A stretch of 64,000 nucleotides of DNA from CAWFSE01 sp963697565. Its GTDB lineage: Bacteria; Actinomycetota; Actinomycetes; CAVWCF01. The translations under genes were made by a program, and so were the position numbers. The notes below the pieces were generated by a model that was not told the origin of the DNA, ran no database searches, and was given only the letters and a program-made list of their open reading frames with translations. Where the stretch lies: the NCBI GenBank assembly GCA_963697565.1, contig CAVOOM010000007.1, positions 186,001 to 250,000 of the forward strand, written 5' to 3'. Each line of letters starts with the position of its first letter. Position 1 is the first letter of the stretch. Positions 61,812-64,000 of this stretch are shown here, piece after piece.

Positions 61812-62599
61812 ATGCTCGAGCGCGGAGGAGTGCGCCTGGAGGTGGACGGCGCGCTGGCCACCGTCACGCTGACCCGTCCTGATGCCCTGAACGCCCAGAC
61901 GCCGAGCACCTGGGCCGCTCTTCGCGCGATCGGAGACACCCTCGCCGAACCGGTGCGGGTGGTCATCGTCCGGGGTGAGGGCCGGTCGTTCTCGGCCGGC
62001 ATGGACCGGCGGATGTTCACCCTCGAAGGGGTGCCGGGAGAGGAGAGCGTGGCCCGCCTGGCCACCCTCCCGGCAGCCCGAGCTGCTGGCGGCGATCGAG
62101 TCCTTCCAGCAAGGCTTCCGGTGGCTGCGGCGCGGTGACCTGGTGACCATCGCATCCGTGCAAGGGCACGCGATCGGGGCCGGGTTCCAGCTTGCTCTGG
62201 CCTGCGACCTGCGGGTCGTCGCCGACGACGTGAAGTTCGCCATGCGCGAGACCTCGCTGGGACTCGTGCCCGACCTCACCGGCACGCACCCGCTCGTCCG
62301 GCTCGTTGGGCTGTCCCGCGCGCTTGGAGGTGTGCGCCACGGGGCGGTTCATCGGCGCGGCGGAGGCGGTGGCGTGGGGGCTGGCCAACACCGCGGTTCC
62401 CCGCGACGAGTTGGACGACGCCGCCCGCGACCTCGCCGCAGCGGTGTTGTCGGCGCCGGCCAGCGCCGTCAGCGCGCTCAAGCCCCTGCTGGGCGCCGCT
62501 CAGGTCAACGACCTGGATGCCCAGCTGGACCTGGAGCGCCGGACCCAGGCGGGGCTGCTGACCGCGATGGCGGCAGCGCTGAAGGGCGCCGGGGGCTGA
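61812..62599 (+). CDS. Enoyl-CoA hydratase/isomerase family protein (two frameshifts)
   Basis: About 262 residues of the crotonase fold. N-terminal LEVDGALATVTLTRPDALNAQ; oxyanion-hole block EGRSFSAGMDR; second oxyanion block ASVQGHAIGAGFQLALACDLRVVADD; TSLGLVPDLTGTHPLVRLVG; C-terminal ATGRFIGAAEAVAWGLAN. Both catalytic Glu positions of true hydratases are hard to place (GMDRRMF and TSLGLVPD), so it may be another crotonase-fold activity. Extra bases near 62074 and 62325 break the frame. ATG start 30 bases after the HTH gene, so probably one operon. Confidence 0.85.
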
Positions 62600-62634
62600 G
62601 CCCCGCCTCGGCTGGGGGAAGATCGACGGGCCCT

Positions 62635-62677
62635 CCGGCGTTGAGGGCGACGCCGGGCTTTGCCGGCGTTCTCCCTC
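62635..62677 (+). promoter_or_regulatory. Leader with two mutually exclusive hairpins ahead of the ABC exporter
   Basis: ACGCCGG (62650-62656) can pair with CCGGCGT upstream (62635-62641) or with an identical CCGGCGT downstream (62663-62669), giving alternative stems with loops of 8 and 6 bases. GAGGG (62643-62647) and CCCTC (62673-62677) extend the downstream form. The ribosome site GAGAGG at 62678-62683 follows directly. This is the layout of an attenuator or translational switch, but a plain terminator for the preceding gene is also possible. Confidence 0.45.
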
Positions 62678-62692
62678 GAGAGGCACATCCGC

Positions 62693-64000
62693 GTGAGCAT
62701 GCACGGCAACTATGCGGCGTACTCGTCGTTCCGCAAGGACCCTTCAGTGGTGGGCCAGCGGCTCGCGCCGGGCACGGTCCGTCGGATCGCCGCGTTCGCG
62801 CGCCCGTACCGGGCCTGGATCGCGCTCTTCCTGGTCACCGTGGTCATCGACGCGGTTCTGGTTGTCGCCACCCCGCTGCTGTTCAAGCGGATCATCGACG
62901 ACGGGGTCACCGCCGGGGACTCCGCGGTCGTCATCCGGCTGTCGCTGATCGTCGCGGTGATCGCGGTGGCCGACTCCCTGCTCACCCTGGTGGGGCGCTG
63001 GTGGTCGTCGCGGATCGGCGAGGGCCTGATCTACGACCTGCGCACCCAGGTGTTCGCCCACGTGCAGCGGATGCCAGTCGCCTTCTTCACCCGCACCCAG
63101 ACCGGCGCCCTGATCTCCCGGCTCAACAGCGACGTGATCGGGGCGCAGCAGGCGTTCACGTCGACGCTGTCTGGGGTGGTGTCGAACCTGATCACCCTGG
63201 TCCTCGTCGTCATCGCGATGCTCGCGCTCTCCTGGCCGATCACGGTGGCGGCCCTGGTGCTGCTGCCGGTCTTCCTGGTTCCCGCCAAGTGGGTCGGGCG
63301 CAGACTGCAGGAGCTCACCCGCGAGTCGATGCAGTTGAACGCCTCGATGAGCACGGTGATGACCGAGCGCTTCAACGTCTCCGGGGCGTTGCTGGTGAAG
63401 CTCTTCGGCCGGCCCGCGGAGGAGGACGCCGGCTTCGCGGCCAAGGCCGACCGGGTGCGCGACATCGGCGTCCGGATCGCCATGAGCAACCGGGTCTTCT
63501 TCACCGCCATGACGCTCGTGGCCTCGCTGGCCACGGCTCTCGTGTACGGCGTGGGCGGCGTCCTCGCGGTCGAGGGCGTGCTCACGGTCGGGACGCTCGT
63601 CGCGCTGGCGGGCCTGCTCGGGCGGCTGTACGGACCGCTGACGGCGCTGTCCAACGTGCGGGTCGACGTGATGACGGCGCTGGTGTCCTTCGAGCGGGTC
63701 TTCGAGGTGCTCGACCTGCCGCCCATGGTGCAGGACCGGCCCGACGCCAAGGCGCTCCCGCGGGGCCCGGCCTCGGTGGAGTTCGACTCGGTCGACTTCC
63801 GCTACCCGACCGCCAGCGAGGTCTCGCTCGCCTCGCTGGAGTCGGTGGCCGTGCTGGAGTCGGCGCCCTCCGGCCAGGTGCTGCACGGGGTGTCATTCCG
63901 GGCGGAGCCGGGCCAGATGGTGGCCCTGGTCGGCCCCTCCGGCGCCGGCAAGACCACCGTCACCAGCCTGGTCTCGCGGCTGTACGACGTCACCGACGGC
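62693..64000 (+). CDS. ABC transporter, fused membrane and ATP-binding domains (3'-truncated)
   Basis: The first 436 codons of an MsbA/LmrA-type half transporter; the window ends inside the ATPase. Membrane domain: about six helices from WIALFLVTVVIDAVLVVATPLL, with the coupling-helix region GEGLIYDLRTQVFAHVQRMPVAFFTRTQTGALISRLNSDV split across about 40 residues. ATPase domain starts VEFDSVDFRYPT and has Walker A VGPSGAGKTT. GTG 62693 has GAGAGG nine bases upstream; ATG 62699 in the same frame is an alternative. Substrate unknown; exporters of this type move lipids, peptides or drugs. Confidence 0.93.
   Translation, partial: MSMHGNYAAYSSFRKDPSVVGQRLAPGTVRRIAAFARPYRAWIALFLVTVVIDAVLVVATPLLFKRIIDDGVTAGDSAVVIRLSLIVAVIAVADSLLTLVGRWWSSRIGEGLIYDLRTQVFAHVQRMPVAFFTRTQTGALISRLNSDVIGAQQAFTSTLSGVVSNLITLVLVVIAMLALSWPITVAALVLLPVFLVPAKWVGRRLQELTRESMQLNASMSTVMTERFNVSGALLVKLFGRPAEEDAGFAAKADRVRDIGVRIAMSNRVFFTAMTLVASLATALVYGVGGVLAVEGVLTVGTLVALAGLLGRLYGPLTALSNVRVDVMTALVSFERVFEVLDLPPMVQDRPDAKALPRGPASVEFDSVDFRYPTASEVSLASLESVAVLESAPSGQVLHGVSFRAEPGQMVALVGPSGAGKTTVTSLVSRLYDVTDG

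Overview
The window is a roughly 73% GC stretch of an actinobacterial chromosome. RbpA, WhiA, OpcA, the uvrC-rapZ-yvcK-whiA block, a SufR-led suf operon, frequent GTG starts and -10 boxes of the TAGRCT type all point that way. A Propionibacteriales/Nocardioidaceae-like host is my inference from gene order; nothing in the sequence proves it. No tRNA, rRNA, CRISPR array, integrase or transposase was seen, and nearly all genes look like chromosomal backbone.

Layout. 1-3.9 kb: the 3' part of uvrB and two tandem TerC membrane proteins. 3.9-8.4 kb (minus): a very large VWA plus DUF11-repeat surface protein with a C-terminal sorting-type signal, followed by a small anchored protein. 8.5-10 kb (minus): an MBL hydrolase and a mycothiol-dependent-isomerase-like protein. 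10.1-21.5 kb (plus): uvrA, a Tat-exported Rieske protein, uvrC-rapZ-yvcK-whiA and gap-pgk-tpiA. 21.7-29.3 kb: an oligopeptide ABC operon lying between tpiA and secG. 29.4-30 kb: secG and rbpA. 30-38.2 kb (minus): tkt-tal-pgi-zwf-opcA-pgl, the pentose phosphate operon. 38.3-44.6 kb: ctaB and ctaA (heme A synthesis), enclosing a repeat-rich secreted acidic protein, a two-component system, an anchored protein and an ATP-grasp enzyme. 44.6-47.7 kb (minus): anti-sigma, ECF sigma, class F sortase and a DUF4397 surface protein behind a SigK-type promoter. 47.8-49.5 kb (minus): an ABC-2 exporter. 49.5-55.9 kb (plus): sufR-B-D-Rieske-C-S-U-T with a SufR-type operator on the sufR start codon. 56-59.7 kb (minus): three type IV minor-pilin-like genes. 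59.9-64 kb (plus): an ABC-F ATPase, a small HTH protein, an enoyl-CoA hydratase and a truncated ABC exporter with a two-hairpin leader.

Sequence quality matters here. Many clearly essential genes (uvrB, uvrA, uvrC, zwf, sufD, sufS) are broken by single-base indels, most of them one extra or one missing G or C in a short homopolymer. I read these as sequencing or assembly errors rather than pseudogenes, and I annotate each as one gene spanning the reading frames. Coordinates of frameshifts are approximate.

The most interesting accessory material is the cell-surface set (VWA/DUF11 protein, DUF4397 protein, class F sortase, SigK/RskA pair) and the regulatory sites: the SufR operator overlapping a start codon, the SigK-like promoter, the mutually exclusive leader hairpins near 62.65 kb and the TTGATCAA palindrome near 40.0 kb. 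I did not find a convincing, wholly new multi-gene system.
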